NCBI GenBank assembly: GCA_029448655.1
Contig: JACCLO010000027.1
Span: 1 to 64,000, forward strand
DNA length: 64,000 nucleotides
Direction: 5' to 3'
From: Wolfiporia cocos
Lineage: Eukaryota > Basidiomycota > Agaricomycetes > Polyporales > Phaeolaceae
Of the stretch, positions 11,807 to 22,270 are shown in pieces. The translations under genes were made by a program, and so were the position numbers. The notes beneath the pieces are model-generated. The model saw nothing but the letters and a program-made list of their open reading frames with translations. It ran no database searches and was not told where the DNA came from. Each line of letters starts with the position of its first letter. Positions within the stretch are counted from its first letter, which is position 1.

Positions 11807-12505
11807 TGACACAGACTAGACTGTGGGACTCACACTATAACCTTGTAGGCGACTTGAAGGAGTTGCAGAAGGTTGGTGAGGAGACTAGTGGGCGCAAGCA
11901 GAGATGATATGTGACTGTGCGAATGCAGAGAACAAATCTAAGGCTTATCCGCAGTGATAGCCCTACTTATATACATGCTTTGTTTGGTTACCGGTAAGGG
12001 AACCAAACATGAAGGTGGTCTGTGCGCAGACATAACTAATATGGTTAAGTCGTAAACTACAATAGACCATGTGCGCCGGTAATGGCCGCACCAGTAAGAT
12101 CGTTTGTTTGGACCGTAGGTCCATGTTGTGGAAGTGGCTGTAGCTACGTTAGTAAGCCATGCATGTGATTCTTATATACCGGCATCGGGATATGAATAAT
12201 CATAAGGGCATTGGCATGTGATAACGAGCGGGCCGCTTATCCAATCGTACTGACATAGCCCGGTACCGGGATATGAGTAAAGCGCGTGACACCGAAGGTT
12301 AGTCCGCTGAGTCATTGACGCGTACAAGCGTGTTATGTACGTGTTGTTATGACAAGTGGACGTATACCGCGTTGTGTACGTGTTGTTTGGTTGCGTGTAC
12401 GTGTAGACGGGCGCTTAGCAGCGTAAATGTCTACAAGGTCGTAGAAATACCAGATAAATAGGTAAAAATACGGGAAAAATAGTGGCATGTCCCAAATCTG
12501 TGACA
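11807..12505 (-). repeat. 3' LTR of element A
   Basis: 699 bp, TGACACAGA...TCTGTGACA on the + strand. The polypurine tract GAAGAGGGGGTAA (- strand) lies immediately inside at 12506-12520. Confidence 0.95.
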
Positions 12506-12544
12506 TTACCCCCTCTTCAGGTTTCATTGTCCCTAATGGAACGA

Positions 12545-15500
12545 TTACTTCCCCGTGGAGCCGAATCCACCAGTACCGCGCTCGGATTTAATCTTTTCAA
12601 AGTAAGATTTTCCGTGTAGCGTAATATGCGGGTCCTTTGCAACTTCGCAGATTAGCTGGGCAATCTTATCGCCGGCCCGAATATCGATAGATATGTCGGA
12701 GTGATTCCGGAGAATGATGATTACTTCGCCTTGATAATCGTGGTCGATAACGCCACCCATTACGTCTATGCCTTTGCGTGCGAGACTAGAGCGGGGGGCG
12801 ATACGTCCGTAAGTGCCGAAAGGTACCTGGATTTTCAGTTTGGTGTTGTATTCTGTCTGCCCGTGAGCTGGCAGAACGTCGCCTGTTGCAGTGTACAGGT
12901 CAAACCCAACCGAGTCCTTGGTTCCTTTTTCCGGCATTCGGCCGCCTTCACCGACTACGATTTTCAAATCCGCGTTTTGGTTAATGTCCGCTGACATCCA
13001 TCCCCCGTCGGGGTGTCTAACCATGCGCTGCTTAGGATCCTTCGCAAATTCTTCGCGATACTGCGGCCAGTCGTCTGGCCACGTGCATTCATCGGCTTCC
13101 CAGTCGCCGCTGTCAGGGTCGAAGACATGAACTGCTTCTTTCCTTCTAGCTGATCGCCTGAGGGGGACATCCTGCATTGGAATAGGGTGTGAAGCCTTGT
13201 ATTCCTGCAAAATGTCGTATGCCGAGTCGAGATCCGCTTCGCGTACCCAGGAGTCGTCATTGATACCGAATCCCTTCCATCGGATTCTGTATTCAACTCT
13301 TCCTGCGCGGAGACGATGATCTAAGATCTTCTCGACTTCCCATAATTCCTCGCCGTCGACCATTTCTGGTTGAGGCTCTGGTTTTTTCTGATGCACCGGG
13401 TCCTTGTACATGACCAACTTGGAAGCGTGGAATACTGGGTGGTAAGCCCTGTATTGCTCGTCCATGTGTACCCTAAAGGTGACCGGAGATAATTGTTCAA
13501 TTATCCTAAATGGTCCCAAATAGCGTGGACTAAGACTTCTTTCGGAGTCTTGCCAGCTTCGGGCGTCAACGAGAACTTTGTCGCCGACTTTAAACGGTAC
13601 CGAGCGCTTATGTTGATCGTAGTACCAAGACCAGCGTTCAGCAGCCAGTTTCATTGCTGCCTTAGCTTGTTCTTGTGCTGACCATCGTTCGTAAGCAATG
13701 ACATTTAGGTCCACGTATTGTGTTGGACGTAAATTCGTAGGTCCTGCGTTGGGATGCCTTCCTAGTTCGACAAAGAATGGACTATTCTTTGTTGTCTCAC
13801 TAGCCGCGTTGTTGTACGCGAATTCGGCCGTAGGGAGAAACCATGACCAGTTATCCTTCTGAATAACATCGATGTAACATCTAAGATATTGTTCCAGGAT
13901 CTGGTTAACTCTCTCCGTCTGGCCATCCGCTTGCGGGTGATAGGCGGTTGTCATTGACCGTTGGATTCCCAATTGCTCACACCATCCCTTGAATAAGGCG
14001 GCTGCGAATTGCGGGCCTCTATCCGAAATGATTTGTTTCGGAAGTCCGTGGTTCGGATAAATCCGAAGGTACAGGAGGTTCGCTAATTCTTTCGCCGTTA
14101 TCTTGTCTGATGTGGGAATGAAGTGCGCTCGCTTGGTAAGCCGGTCCACTATTACCATAATAGCATTGAATTGTTTCAATTCGCCGCTGGGCGGTAAGTG
14201 GACGATAAGGTCAATTGTGACGGTGTCCCAAGGTGCTTCCGGGACTGGGAGCGGTTGCAGGGGTCCGTACGGGGTCTGGTTGTGGTTCTTCATGCGTTGA
14301 CATGTGTCACAACCTTCCACGTATTGCTTTACCATCGTGGTCATTCCAGGCCACCAGTAATTACGTGACAGAAGTTCATAGGTCTTCCATCGTCCGAAGT
14401 GTCCGGCCGTCACATGGTCATGATGTAACTCCAGAATCTTCGTGCGCAATTCCTTAGGCTCTTTTGGAACGTACACTTTTCCTCGTCTGAGGAGTAATCC
14501 GGCCTCCATGTTCCATTCCTGGAGATCTTTACCGAATTCCTTGGGACCACTTTTCAGTAGTTCCTGGTAATCCTTGGTAATTTGATCGTCCATGAGGGCT
14601 TGTCGGATTTGTCGGAGAAGGTCCTCGTCGCCTGATTGTATCTCCTGCTGTGACGCTTCTAGCGCCCTAACCGTAAAGTATTCCGGTTTCAGCAAAATTT
14701 GATCGCGATTGTCGAGTTCCACCCCCTCTTCATGGTCTGGCCTCCGTGACAGAGGATCAGCCGTGAGCATTGTTTTACCGGGTTTGTGACACATGGTGAA
14801 GTTGAACCTTGTCAGGTAAAGACTCCAACGTGCCTGTCTCCGGGTTAGCCGTTGTGCCGATTTGAAATATGTCAGATTGAGATGATCCGACCATACTTCA
14901 AATTTGTGTGGGTGTCCTTCGAGGTAATGTCTCCATTCCTCTAGAGCGCGGATGATTGCGAGCAACTCCTTATCGTAAATCTCATAGTTCCTTTCGGGTG
15001 CTGATAGAGATTTCGAGTAAAAGGCTACCGGGTGCCAGAGCTTATCCTCCGAAGAGTATTGTGATAGCACTGCACCAGTTGCGTAATCGGAAGAATCCGC
15101 TTCCACGCGGAACGGGGACTCCTGATCTGGGATCCGGAGTATTGGAGCCGATGTGAAAGCTTCCTTGAGAGTTTGGAAGGCTTCCGCTTGTTCGGGTCCC
15201 CAGTTCCATTGCGTGTTTTTCTTGGACAGTTCGGTTAACGGCTTAACCACTTTGGAGAAATCTTTAATGAACCGACGGTAGTAGTTGGCGAAGCCAACAA
15301 AGGCTTGGACGTCCTTCACCTTGGCAGGTGTAGGCCAGTCCATGACACCGGCTACCTTCTTAGGGTCCATTTCGACTTTTCCTTTGGAAATGATCATTCC
15401 CAGGTATTCAATACTGCTTTGTTCGAAGAAACACTTTTCAGGCTTCGCGAACAAGTCGTTGTCTTGCAAGATTTGTAATACTTGCTTGACAATACGACGG

Positions 15501-17080
15501 TGTTCCAACAGGTCGTTTCCGAACACAAGGATGTCGTCTAGGTAGACAATGACCTTTCCTTCTCTGATAAGGTCACCTAGAATATCGTTCATCATGTGTT
15601 GGAACGTGCTGGGTGCATTACAAAAACCGAAGTACATGACTACAGCTTCGTAAAGGCCGTTAGGCGTAATGAATGCGGTCTTCCATTCATCTCCCTCCTT
15701 GATTCTTACGTTGTTGTAACCCCAACGCAAGTCGAGCTTCGTAAATATCGAAGCCTGGCTAAGCTTATCGATAAGCTCGTCTATGCGTGGGAGAGGGTAC
15801 CTGTTTTTAATGGTTAAGTCGTTCACCTTTCGGTAGTCGACTACCATTCGGGCTCCGCCGTCTTTTTTAGGGACGAAGAAGACCGGGCTCGCGATCGGAG
15901 ATTTCGAGTGTCGGATGTAGCCCTTCCGTAACTCTTCCTGAATCCACTGATCTAGCGAGTTCGCTTCCTGAGGAGACATCTTGTATGCCTTACTCGGGGG
16001 CGGTAGTACCGCGTCATCGGGGAAGTCGATGGCGTGATCGTATGGTTTCCGTTCGGGCATCCTTTCGGATGCGCGTTGAGAAAATACCGTGGGACCAAAC
16101 TCCTGGTATTCCTCCGGAACCAAGGATTTCCATTTCTGGAGATCCGCATCTGTCAGGAATTCATCATCCGACTTCTCCGTTATTGACTGAATGGCGTCGA
16201 TAAGGAGTTCCGTTCCTTCGTCAAGGGTGTTCACCCAAGCGACAAAGGGATTCTCAGGCTCCTCTAAGCCGAGAAAATCTATTGGAAAGTCGTTGATAAT
16301 CTGATAGATGTTGCGAGGTTCGATTTCGTCTTCTTCCTCAGAAATCGAGACCCGTTTGCCATGTTTGCATTTTTCCGTACACCGATATGTGAAGGTTCCT
16401 TCCGGCCAATTGAAGTCCGGGTTGTGTTTCAGGAACCAGTCATATCCGAGGATCACATCCGCATTCTGTACGTCCATTACGTACAAGAATTCGGTGGACT
16501 TGTGTTCCTCGTGCACCATATAAGCTTTTACTGCCATGTTGATATTTCCGGCGGTATTAGAGGTACCGTCGGCGTTGCGAATCTCTAGAGGCGAAGGTAG
16601 TTTTTGAGTGACTAACTTTTCCTCATGTACGAGTTTCTTATCAATGACGCTTATTGATGCACCGGTGTCGATTAATGCCATGGCGTTGACTTTCTTTCCA
16701 TATACCCACAGTTCCACTTCGATAGAGAACGATTTATTGTCGTCTCGAGAATCGTTTCCATGTACATTATACAAAGTGAAAAACTTCAGCGTGAGCGGGT
16801 CAGGATAAAAGTATTGTACAGGAGGGGCACGTGTAGCTAGTGTCCTTGTCCTCCGGGCAAAGTCCATTGCCGTGTTACCGAATATGCCGAGATGGGATAC
16901 CGGGTGACGTACGACCGCCTTATCTTCCCACAAGATAAGGGGTCTCTGTGAAGCCTCTTCGTAGAGGTGCGCTTCTTCGGGGCGCTGTACACTCCCAGCC
17001 GCTGCGGGGCTGGTGTGTTCTTCACAGAACGTCTTCGAGACGTGTGGTTGGGGCGAGGGGAACCGAGATGGTCCCGACAT
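12545..17080 (-). CDS. pol: Element A Pol: protease, RT, RNase H, integrase, chromodomain, dUTPase
   Basis: 1511 aa. Protease LIDTGAS (136-142) and ILGYDW (210-215); RT about 395-570 with YLDD at 513-516; RNase H with ADSSD near 661 and YEIYDKELLAI; integrase HHCC finger (GHFG...CDTCQRM, about 886-927) and the D957, D1020, E1056 triad with 35 residues between the last two. Then a GPF motif (LGPFRII), a chromodomain (about 1248-1295, EYRIRWKGFGINDDSW) and a dUTPase (about 1369-1511). The dUTPase has all five motifs: GFDLYTA, PRSSLA, GVIDHDYQGEV, GDKIAQLI, RGTGGFGSTG. The frame is +1 to gag and overlaps it by 59 nt, so it is made by +1 frameshifting or independent initiation. Chromodomain integrases usually direct insertion to heterochromatin; dUTPase would keep uracil out of the cDNA (inference). 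Confidence 0.95.
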   Translation of the reverse strand: MSGPSRFPSPQPHVSKTFCEEHTSPAAAGSVQRPEEAHLYEEASQRPLILWEDKAVVRHPVSHLGIFGNTAMDFARRTRTLATRAPPVQYFYPDPLTLKFFTLYNVHGNDSRDDNKSFSIEVELWVYGKKVNAMALIDTGASISVIDKKLVHEEKLVTQKLPSPLEIRNADGTSNTAGNINMAVKAYMVHEEHKSTEFLYVMDVQNADVILGYDWFLKHNPDFNWPEGTFTYRCTEKCKHGKRVSISEEEDEIEPRNIYQIINDFPIDFLGLEEPENPFVAWVNTLDEGTELLIDAIQSITEKSDDEFLTDADLQKWKSLVPEEYQEFGPTVFSQRASERMPERKPYDHAIDFPDDAVLPPPSKAYKMSPQEANSLDQWIQEELRKGYIRHSKSPIASPVFFVPKKDGGARMVVDYRKVNDLTIKNRYPLPRIDELIDKLSQASIFTKLDLRWGYNNVRIKEGDEWKTAFITPNGLYEAVVMYFGFCNAPSTFQHMMNDILGDLIREGKVIVYLDDILVFGNDLLEHRRIVKQVLQILQDNDLFAKPEKCFFEQSSIEYLGMIISKGKVEMDPKKVAGVMDWPTPAKVKDVQAFVGFANYYRRFIKDFSKVVKPLTELSKKNTQWNWGPEQAEAFQTLKEAFTSAPILRIPDQESPFRVEADSSDYATGAVLSQYSSEDKLWHPVAFYSKSLSAPERNYEIYDKELLAIIRALEEWRHYLEGHPHKFEVWSDHLNLTYFKSAQRLTRRQARWSLYLTRFNFTMCHKPGKTMLTADPLSRRPDHEEGVELDNRDQILLKPEYFTVRALEASQQEIQSGDEDLLRQIRQALMDDQITKDYQELLKSGPKEFGKDLQEWNMEAGLLLRRGKVYVPKEPKELRTKILELHHDHVTAGHFGRWKTYELLSRNYWWPGMTTMVKQYVEGCDTCQRMKNHNQTPYGPLQPLPVPEAPWDTVTIDLIVHLPPSGELKQFNAIMVIVDRLTKRAHFIPTSDKITAKELANLLYLRIYPNHGLPKQIISDRGPQFAAALFKGWCEQLGIQRSMTTAYHPQADGQTERVNQILEQYLRCYIDVIQKDNWSWFLPTAEFAYNNAASETTKNSPFFVELGRHPNAGPTNLRPTQYVDLNVIAYERWSAQEQAKAAMKLAAERWSWYYDQHKRSVPFKVGDKVLVDARSWQDSERSLSPRYLGPFRIIEQLSPVTFRVHMDEQYRAYHPVFHASKLVMYKDPVHQKKPEPQPEMVDGEELWEVEKILDHRLRAGRVEYRIRWKGFGINDDSWVREADLDSAYDILQEYKASHPIPMQDVPLRRSARRKEAVHVFDPDSGDWEADECTWPDDWPQYREEFAKDPKQRMVRHPDGGWMSADINQNADLKIVVGEGGRMPEKGTKDSVGFDLYTATGDVLPAHGQTEYNTKLKIQVPFGTYGRIAPRSSLARKGIDVMGGVIDHDYQGEVIIILRNHSDISIDIRAGDKIAQLICEVAKDPHITLHGKSYFEKIKSERGTGGFGSTGK

Positions 17081-19022
17081 TGGCGACGGTGGTGGCGGGG
17101 GCCGAGGGTCCTGCTGAGCTTGAGTCAGCCGTCACTTCTTCCCAGATTGTTCGGGCACGATACGTCTTGCCATCCGCGGGGGGCGCCGAGTACGGCTTCT
17201 TGCCAGAAGCCTGTCCCTTTCCACTACCCGAAGGAGCAGCCGTGGTCTTTCCAGACGCGGCAGCTGCATCCTTCGCCCTTTGTTGTTCGGCCCGCTGAGC
17301 AGCAGGCACGAACGTTCCCGCAGCCTTGTCCGCGGCAAGCTTAGGACACTTGTTGAAATAGTGTCCTGTCTGCTTGCAGTAAGTGCAGACGGCGTTGGTG
17401 GTGTCGGCGGGGGCTTTGGCGGGCGCCTTTCCCTTGTCCTTTTTCTTCTCCGACTTCTTTGCAGAAGCGGAGGACGTCTCCTTCTTTTCGGCAGGTGCCG
17501 AGTCCTTCTTGCTGGCCTTCTCGAAGATCGAGCCCTTGATCTTGTCCGGATATGACGTTTGGTACATTTCCAGGGCGAAGTCGATCAGAGGTTCGATGTC
17601 GGTCGGGGCCCTGAAGAACGGAGTCTTGCCGAGGACGTTTAAGGTGTCCTTAACCTTTTCGGGGAGAGTCTCGGTGAATTCCCACACCAGAGTCTCGTTG
17701 GCGGTTTCGGAGAGTCGGCCGAGGGTGCGGAACCGTTCGCAGTAATTGAAATAGTTCGATTCTGCCAGTTCCTTGCCCTTCGTGCCGTAGTAGCCGCGAA
17801 TTTCCTTTTTGGCTATCTCCTTATCCGTCATTTTCCCATATTGCACCATTACGGATTTGGTGAAGTCCTCCCAGGTGCCGAGAGGTTCACCATTTCCTGC
17901 CTTCTTGATGAGAGGCGAGAAAAATTTGTATGCGTCCCCTGTGACGCGGAAGAGGGCCGTGGTGATACGGTCATGGTCGTCGTAGACCCTGAGCGTACCG
18001 AAGTACAGGCCCATCTTCTCCACCCATTCCTGAGCAGTCACCTTTCCAGATGACCCGGAGAATTCGGGGGGAGGGGGGATTTTCAGGTTTTGGGGCAGAC
18101 CTGGAATCTGCGGGGCGACGGCTGCTGCAGCAGCAGCTGCAGCTTGAGCGGCGGCAGCGGCCTCGGCTGCTCTGGCTTGAGCATGACCGGGGGCCGGTAC
18201 CGGGTCTTCCGGAGGCGTGCGGACGCCGGGAGGGTTGGGAACGGAGGGATTCTTGCGGATCCTCCGGAGTTCGTCGTCAACCTTCTCCATGCGTTCTGCG
18301 AACGCATCCTCGAGGTCGTCCAGCCGGGACCGGTAGTCCTTTCGGAGCTGCTTCTCCATTTCGGAGAGCTTGGCGGTGTACTCCTGTCGGAGTTCCTTGC
18401 CGAGGTCCACCATGGTGGACAATACCTCGTTCCGGACCGAATTGACCGCTTCGTGTAGTTCGTCTTGGGCCTTCTGTTCGATTGCCCTGGATTGCCCAAC
18501 CAGGGAGTCGATTCTGCCGTGGATTCGCTCCAGGCGAGCGTGCACCATTCGACCGAGGGTGTCGGTGGTGTCGTGGGAGATGGCCGCACTTCGTTGTACG
18601 GCGGCGTCGATGATCGGCCCATGTAGGGACCCATCCACCTTGTGGTGTTCCTCCTCAGGGAGGTACGCCTTGAGGTTGTTCTCGACAGCGACATTGGTCT
18701 GTCGTGTCGGACCCGAAAATTCCATTTCCAGGGTGGTGGCGGGCCCGATAGGGCGAGTTCGACGAGCCGGTGGATATCCGGCAATGGGGGAGCCTGGGCG
18801 TGTTCCCATGGGGTTGGTCGGAGGTTCCCTTTGCGGGGGAGCGAACTCCGGCATTTCCTCTTCTCCTTCCTCTTCTTCTTCTTCCTCTCCCTCGCTTAGG
18901 TGCTCCAGCGTCACCAGTTGCTGGGTTCCCGAGGGACCAGCTACCGGGGTCACCGGACCTTCTGAGCGGAGGCGCATCTTGCGGGGGGCGAGAGGAGTGC
19001 TGACGGAGGAGGTGGAGGACAT
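17022..19022 (-). CDS. gag: Element A Gag
   Basis: 667 aa from the Met (MSSTSSVSTP) that is conserved in all three copies; in this copy the frame is open 34 codons further upstream, but that extension is not in frame in B. An acidic N-terminal run, a long charged helical region, an Ala-rich run, then a Retrotrans_gag-like block (VTAQEWVEKMGLYF...VMVQYGKMTDKE), a Lys-rich stretch and one zinc knuckle CTYCKQTGHYFNKC (CX2CX4HX4C). It forms the virus-like particle and binds the genomic RNA. It lies 143 nt downstream of ORF1, so its translation from the same transcript needs splicing, re-initiation or internal entry. Confidence 0.9.
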   Translation of the reverse strand: MSSTSSVSTPLAPRKMRLRSEGPVTPVAGPSGTQQLVTLEHLSEGEEEEEEEGEEEMPEFAPPQREPPTNPMGTRPGSPIAGYPPARRTRPIGPATTLEMEFSGPTRQTNVAVENNLKAYLPEEEHHKVDGSLHGPIIDAAVQRSAAISHDTTDTLGRMVHARLERIHGRIDSLVGQSRAIEQKAQDELHEAVNSVRNEVLSTMVDLGKELRQEYTAKLSEMEKQLRKDYRSRLDDLEDAFAERMEKVDDELRRIRKNPSVPNPPGVRTPPEDPVPAPGHAQARAAEAAAAAQAAAAAAAAVAPQIPGLPQNLKIPPPPEFSGSSGKVTAQEWVEKMGLYFGTLRVYDDHDRITTALFRVTGDAYKFFSPLIKKAGNGEPLGTWEDFTKSVMVQYGKMTDKEIAKKEIRGYYGTKGKELAESNYFNYCERFRTLGRLSETANETLVWEFTETLPEKVKDTLNVLGKTPFFRAPTDIEPLIDFALEMYQTSYPDKIKGSIFEKASKKDSAPAEKKETSSASAKKSEKKKDKGKAPAKAPADTTNAVCTYCKQTGHYFNKCPKLAADKAAGTFVPAAQRAEQQRAKDAAAASGKTTAAPSGSGKGQASGKKPYSAPPADGKTYRARTIWEEVTADSSSAGPSAPATTVANVGTISVPLAPTTRLEDVL

Positions 19023-19165
19023 TGTGAATCTGTTTGTGACGAATGTTAGTTTCCGGTTACTCATTGTCTTAGATTCTTTAAGAAGGGATTGGTTTTGAAA
19101 GCTGCGACTTTCGTTATAGATCACACTCGCACTCTATTTCAGAGTTAAAGATGATAGTATTTCTA

Positions 19166-20089
19166 CTATACAATCGCGAGTATATCCTCTTCTACCGAAG
19201 TAGTTGAGGGCCCTGCCACCTTGTCAGGTGGTGTTACACCGAAGGCAAAAGTAATTTGTAGCGCTACGCATTCTGCTACGATACGAGCTAAGTCTGTACG
19301 CCAATCCAAAAAGGAAATATTGCCGAGCTGTTTGCAATACTTTTTCATAATTCTCCAGTCTCTATTGGTGATCCTCCCCCGTCTCGCTCTATCCTTTACG
19401 TTATCCACCAGATCCTCCAATTCTACTACCATAGTATGGAAACGCATGTCGTTTTCCATATGGAAGCCTGGGTAATTAGGGGGGTGGTTGGCGAGAGGAG
19501 TGAGGCGAGTGAGAGTGCCTTCTAGCATGGGAATAACTTGATCGCATGCTTGGAGAGGCTTCTTCTTCCCGAAGACGAGGGAAGGGTCGAGAATCTTGTG
19601 GTTGGCCGGAACAGAAGGTCCGGCCGCCGGGCTGGAGAGACGGAGGGCCAGTGAAGAAGCTGCTTGTTTGGCTTCCTTAGCGGCTTGTTTGGCGGCGATT
19701 CGCTTGTTCAGCTTATCGCGGGCGAGCTTGAGCTTGTTGAGTTCGCGGAGTTCGATTAGGTTCTCCATGGCGGTAATGGATTGCGCTAGCTTCTCTTCCT
19801 CTGTCCAGATACGCTTAGCGAGCGGAACTGGTTTGGGAGGTTGAGGAGTGGGTTTCCCAGCCTCAGCAATGTGCTTTGGCATGTGGACGGGAATCTCCCA
19901 AAGATGGAGTTTCCCAGTGTAATCTTCCTTTACAGGAAGGGTGTAGGTGACGTCCTCTGCCCGAGGAATGTCGGTGGTGTCGATGCGGCTGAGAAGGGAC
20001 CGCTTCGCCGGTTTGACGTAAGGGGCAGTGGAGGAGCCACGGGTGCGACGGGTAACGCGGGGCATGATTCTAGAAAGTGCAGCCTTCAT
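19166..20089 (-). CDS. ORF1 of element A: conserved 307-aa protein of unknown function upstream of Gag
   Basis: 307 aa starting MKAALSRIMPRVTRRTRG. A basic N-terminus is followed by a Pro-rich stretch, a long Lys/Glu/Ala/Leu helix about residues 90-150 that looks like a coiled coil (RELNKLKLARDKLNKRI), then a conserved C-terminal part with MVVELEDLVDNVKDR and RRGRITNRDWRIMKKYC. No retroelement domain is recognised. The same ORF, same length, is intact in B and C, including C where gag and pol are broken. A leader of about 1 kb separates it from the 5' LTR. It could be an extra structural or nucleic-acid-binding protein; no function is claimed. Confidence 0.75.
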   Translation of the reverse strand: MKAALSRIMPRVTRRTRGSSTAPYVKPAKRSLLSRIDTTDIPRAEDVTYTLPVKEDYTGKLHLWEIPVHMPKHIAEAGKPTPQPPKPVPLAKRIWTEEEKLAQSITAMENLIELRELNKLKLARDKLNKRIAAKQAAKEAKQAASSLALRLSSPAAGPSVPANHKILDPSLVFGKKKPLQACDQVIPMLEGTLTRLTPLANHPPNYPGFHMENDMRFHTMVVELEDLVDNVKDRARRGRITNRDWRIMKKYCKQLGNISFLDWRTDLARIVAECVALQITFAFGVTPPDKVAGPSTTSVEEDILAIV

Positions 20090-21111
20090 GAGAAACGAAG
20101 TTTCCCAGTGATACGTTCAAGAACAGGAATGAAAGGGATTATGTAAGGTAGGGTAGTGGACTCCTTTTCAGGAGCAAAGAAGGTGTACTACGGGGCATAA
20201 TTACTCTTATGTTGCGCGCAAACCCTGTGCCGAGACGGCGCGGATATTCGCATGACCCTAACGGTCAGAGGCGCCGACTCCAGGGGTAGAGTTGCTGACT
20301 GCCAGGCCGGTTCCTGGGTCAGATGATTGGGATTCGGATACACGACACCGTCCCGGAGGGACGATGCCGGAAAGTGGCTGGGATTTTACATCCCTTAGCC
20401 TGTCCATGCTTCAACAATGAGGTTGCCGTCTGTAGCCACATGGGTGTCACATCAGGGCTAAAAAACCATTGTCGATCTAAGATCGCGAGACAGCAGCGCT
20501 CCACATCCCGAAGGAGTGGGCCACGCGCTTCTCTTCCAATGGGGCCCCAAATCCGTTTGACCCATGCTCGCACGCCGAGCTGCCCGGAGGACTTATGCTA
20601 TTGGCTACCGCGAGTGACCTATGGCAGGGTGATTTTTTACGTCACCCCCCTCACTGCTTTTCCCATAACGGGTTCAAAGCAGGTCCCTTACGCCTGGGAG
20701 GCGGCTTTGGAAAATTCCCATGCCATCATAATGATGACCCTATGGATAGTGATGGGGCGCTGAACAACGCTTGCCATGACAGGGGGTTGGGCGCACACAG
20801 GCAGACCGTCCCCTTTTCTCCACAGGCGGGTCTTAACCGCGCATAGTCCAAGCTTGTCAGCGAGGACCATGTCTCCTTGACCCTGGAGTCCGGGTTAGGT
20901 AGGCCTCCTGCCTAAAAAAGGCGGTGTGGCTTCCCTGTTTGCCAATCCTCTGCCGAGAATGGTGATGTATCCCCCAGATCTCAACTATCACCCCAATCGC
21001 CTTGTCAGGCAGAAAGGGATGTGCGCAGCAACAAGTAATAGCCCCTGTAGGATAGAAACCCAGACCCAAGCGCAAGCGCAAGGGTGGGGGTATGGGGGAG
21101 ATTTGTTCTTA
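20090..21111 (-). other. Element A 5' leader
   Basis: About 1 kb between 5' LTR and ORF1, conserved in A, B and C. Open frames of 84 and 146 codons run on opposite strands of the same stretch (20319-20573 and 20323-20763). Neither has recognisable motifs and whole-leader conservation makes them weak candidates. I treat it as untranslated leader, probably with packaging signals. Confidence 0.5.
21099..21109 (-). promoter_or_regulatory. Self-primer binding site of element A
   Basis: On the - strand AGAACAAATCT lies 2 nt inside the 5' LTR and is the exact reverse complement of AGATTTGTTCT at 21234-21244 in the LTR, about 34 nt downstream of TATATAAG. No match to a tRNA 3' end (TGG...) is present. 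Confidence 0.75.
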
Positions 21112-21810
21112 TGACACAGACTAGACTGTGGGACTCACACTATAACCTTGTAGGCGACTTGAAGGAGTTGCAGAAGGTTGGTGAGGAGACTAGTGGGCGC
21201 AAGCAGAGATGATATGTGACTGTGCGAATGCAGAGAACAAATCTAAGGCTTATCCGCAGTGATAGCCCTACTTATATACATGCTTTGTTTGGTTACCGGT
21301 AAGGGAACCAAACATGAAGGTGGTCTGTGCGCAGACATAACTAATATGGTTAAGTCGTAAACTACAATAGACCATGTGCGCCGGTAATGGCCGCACCAGT
21401 AAGATCGTTTGTTTGGACCGTAGGTCCATGTTGTGGAAGTGGCTGTAGCTACGTTAGTAAGCCATGCATGTGATTCTTATATACCGGCATCGGGATATGA
21501 ATAATCATAAGGGCATTGGCATGTGATAACGAGCGGGCCGCTTATCCAATCGTACTGACATAGCCCGGTACCGGGATATGAGTAAAGCGCGTGACACCGA
21601 AGGTTAGTCCGCTGAGTCATTGACGCGTACAAGCGTGTTATGTACGTGTTGTTATGACAAGTGGACGTATACCGCGTTGTGTACGTGTTGTTTGGTTGCG
21701 TGTACGTGTAGACGGGCGCTTAGCAGCGTAAATGTCTACAAGGTCGTAGAAATACCAGATAAATAGGTAAAAATACGGGAAAAATAGTGGCATGTCCCAA
21801 ATCTGTGACA
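21112..21810 (-). repeat. 5' LTR of element A
   Basis: 699 bp, the partner of 11807-12505. It carries the TATA box and the inferred transcription start (21234-21244). It contains two direct repeats of CATATCCCG(A/G)TACCGG type; element B has lost the segment between them. Confidence 0.95.
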
Positions 21811-21885
21811 CATGCGTCAGCAAAGATGTAATATATATGATCACTGTCTTTGATCTGCTCATGCTTGCAGTCACACACCTTTCAG
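21811..21885 (-). pseudogene. Upstream scrap of the old Gypsy pol, beyond element A
   Basis: After removing A and one CATGC copy, the - strand reads KHEQIKDSDHIYYIFADA and continues into AWLRNREEC at 11806. A stop lies just upstream (near 21888), after which the sequence changes to tandem repeats. Confidence 0.65.
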
Positions 21886-21959
21886 TGACAGTAGGTGACG
21901 GTTCAGGTCAACCGGCTTGTACCAACCCCTAACGGTTCAGGTCAGCCGGTCGTCGGCCC

Positions 21960-22270
21960 ATGCCCTAACCGTCCGGCCTACCGTCGGGTGGGCCGACGTC
22001 TTCTGTGACCAGACGGTTGCAACAGTTGTGGGTGGGCCCAAGACTGCTGCGACTAGATGGTTGTGACGGTTGCGGGTCGGCCCACAACCACCGTGACCGG
22101 ATGGTTATGACGGTCGTGGGTCGGCCCACGACTTCCGCGACCAGACGGTTGTGACAGTTGTGGGTCGGCCCACGACCATCATGACTTGACGGTCGTGATG
22201 CTTGCGGGTCGGCCCACCAATGCTGTGACCAAATGATTGTGACAGTTGTGGGTCGCCCCACCAATGCCGC
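21960..22270. repeat. 44-bp tandem repeat, about 7 units
   Basis: The core GGGTCGGCCCAC (with substitutions) recurs at 21986, 22030, 22074, 22118, 22162, 22206 and 22250, exactly 44 bp apart each time. Each unit also carries a GTGACGGTTGTG-like part. The unit is not a multiple of three, so the open frame across it is incidental. Confidence 0.85.

Larger units (their letters stand above)
11807..21810 (-). mobile_element. Element A: full-length Ty3/Gypsy chromodomain retrotransposon with dUTPase
   Basis: A 10,004-bp element bounded by two 699-bp LTRs (11807-12505, 21112-21810) with no differences noticed between them by eye, and by a perfect target duplication CATGC (11802-11806, 21811-21815). 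Coding order on the - strand is ORF1 (20089-19166), gag (19022-17022), pol (17080-12545). All three frames are open, so this copy may be competent. It is inserted in the pol of an older Gypsy element: joining the flanks restores the reading YIFADAWLRNRE. The self-primer pair is at 21099-21109 and 21234-21244; the polypurine tract abuts 12505. Confidence 0.95.

Noticed and set aside
17022..17344. Open frames antisense to gag and pol in A, B and C
   Set aside because: High-GC coding sequence opens the antisense frames; all motifs lie in the sense frames.
20319..20763. Open frames of 84 and 146 codons on opposite strands of the element leader (also at 36124-36568 and 46646-47090)
   Set aside because: They overlap each other, lack motifs, and the whole leader is conserved among recent copies, so frame conservation is not informative.
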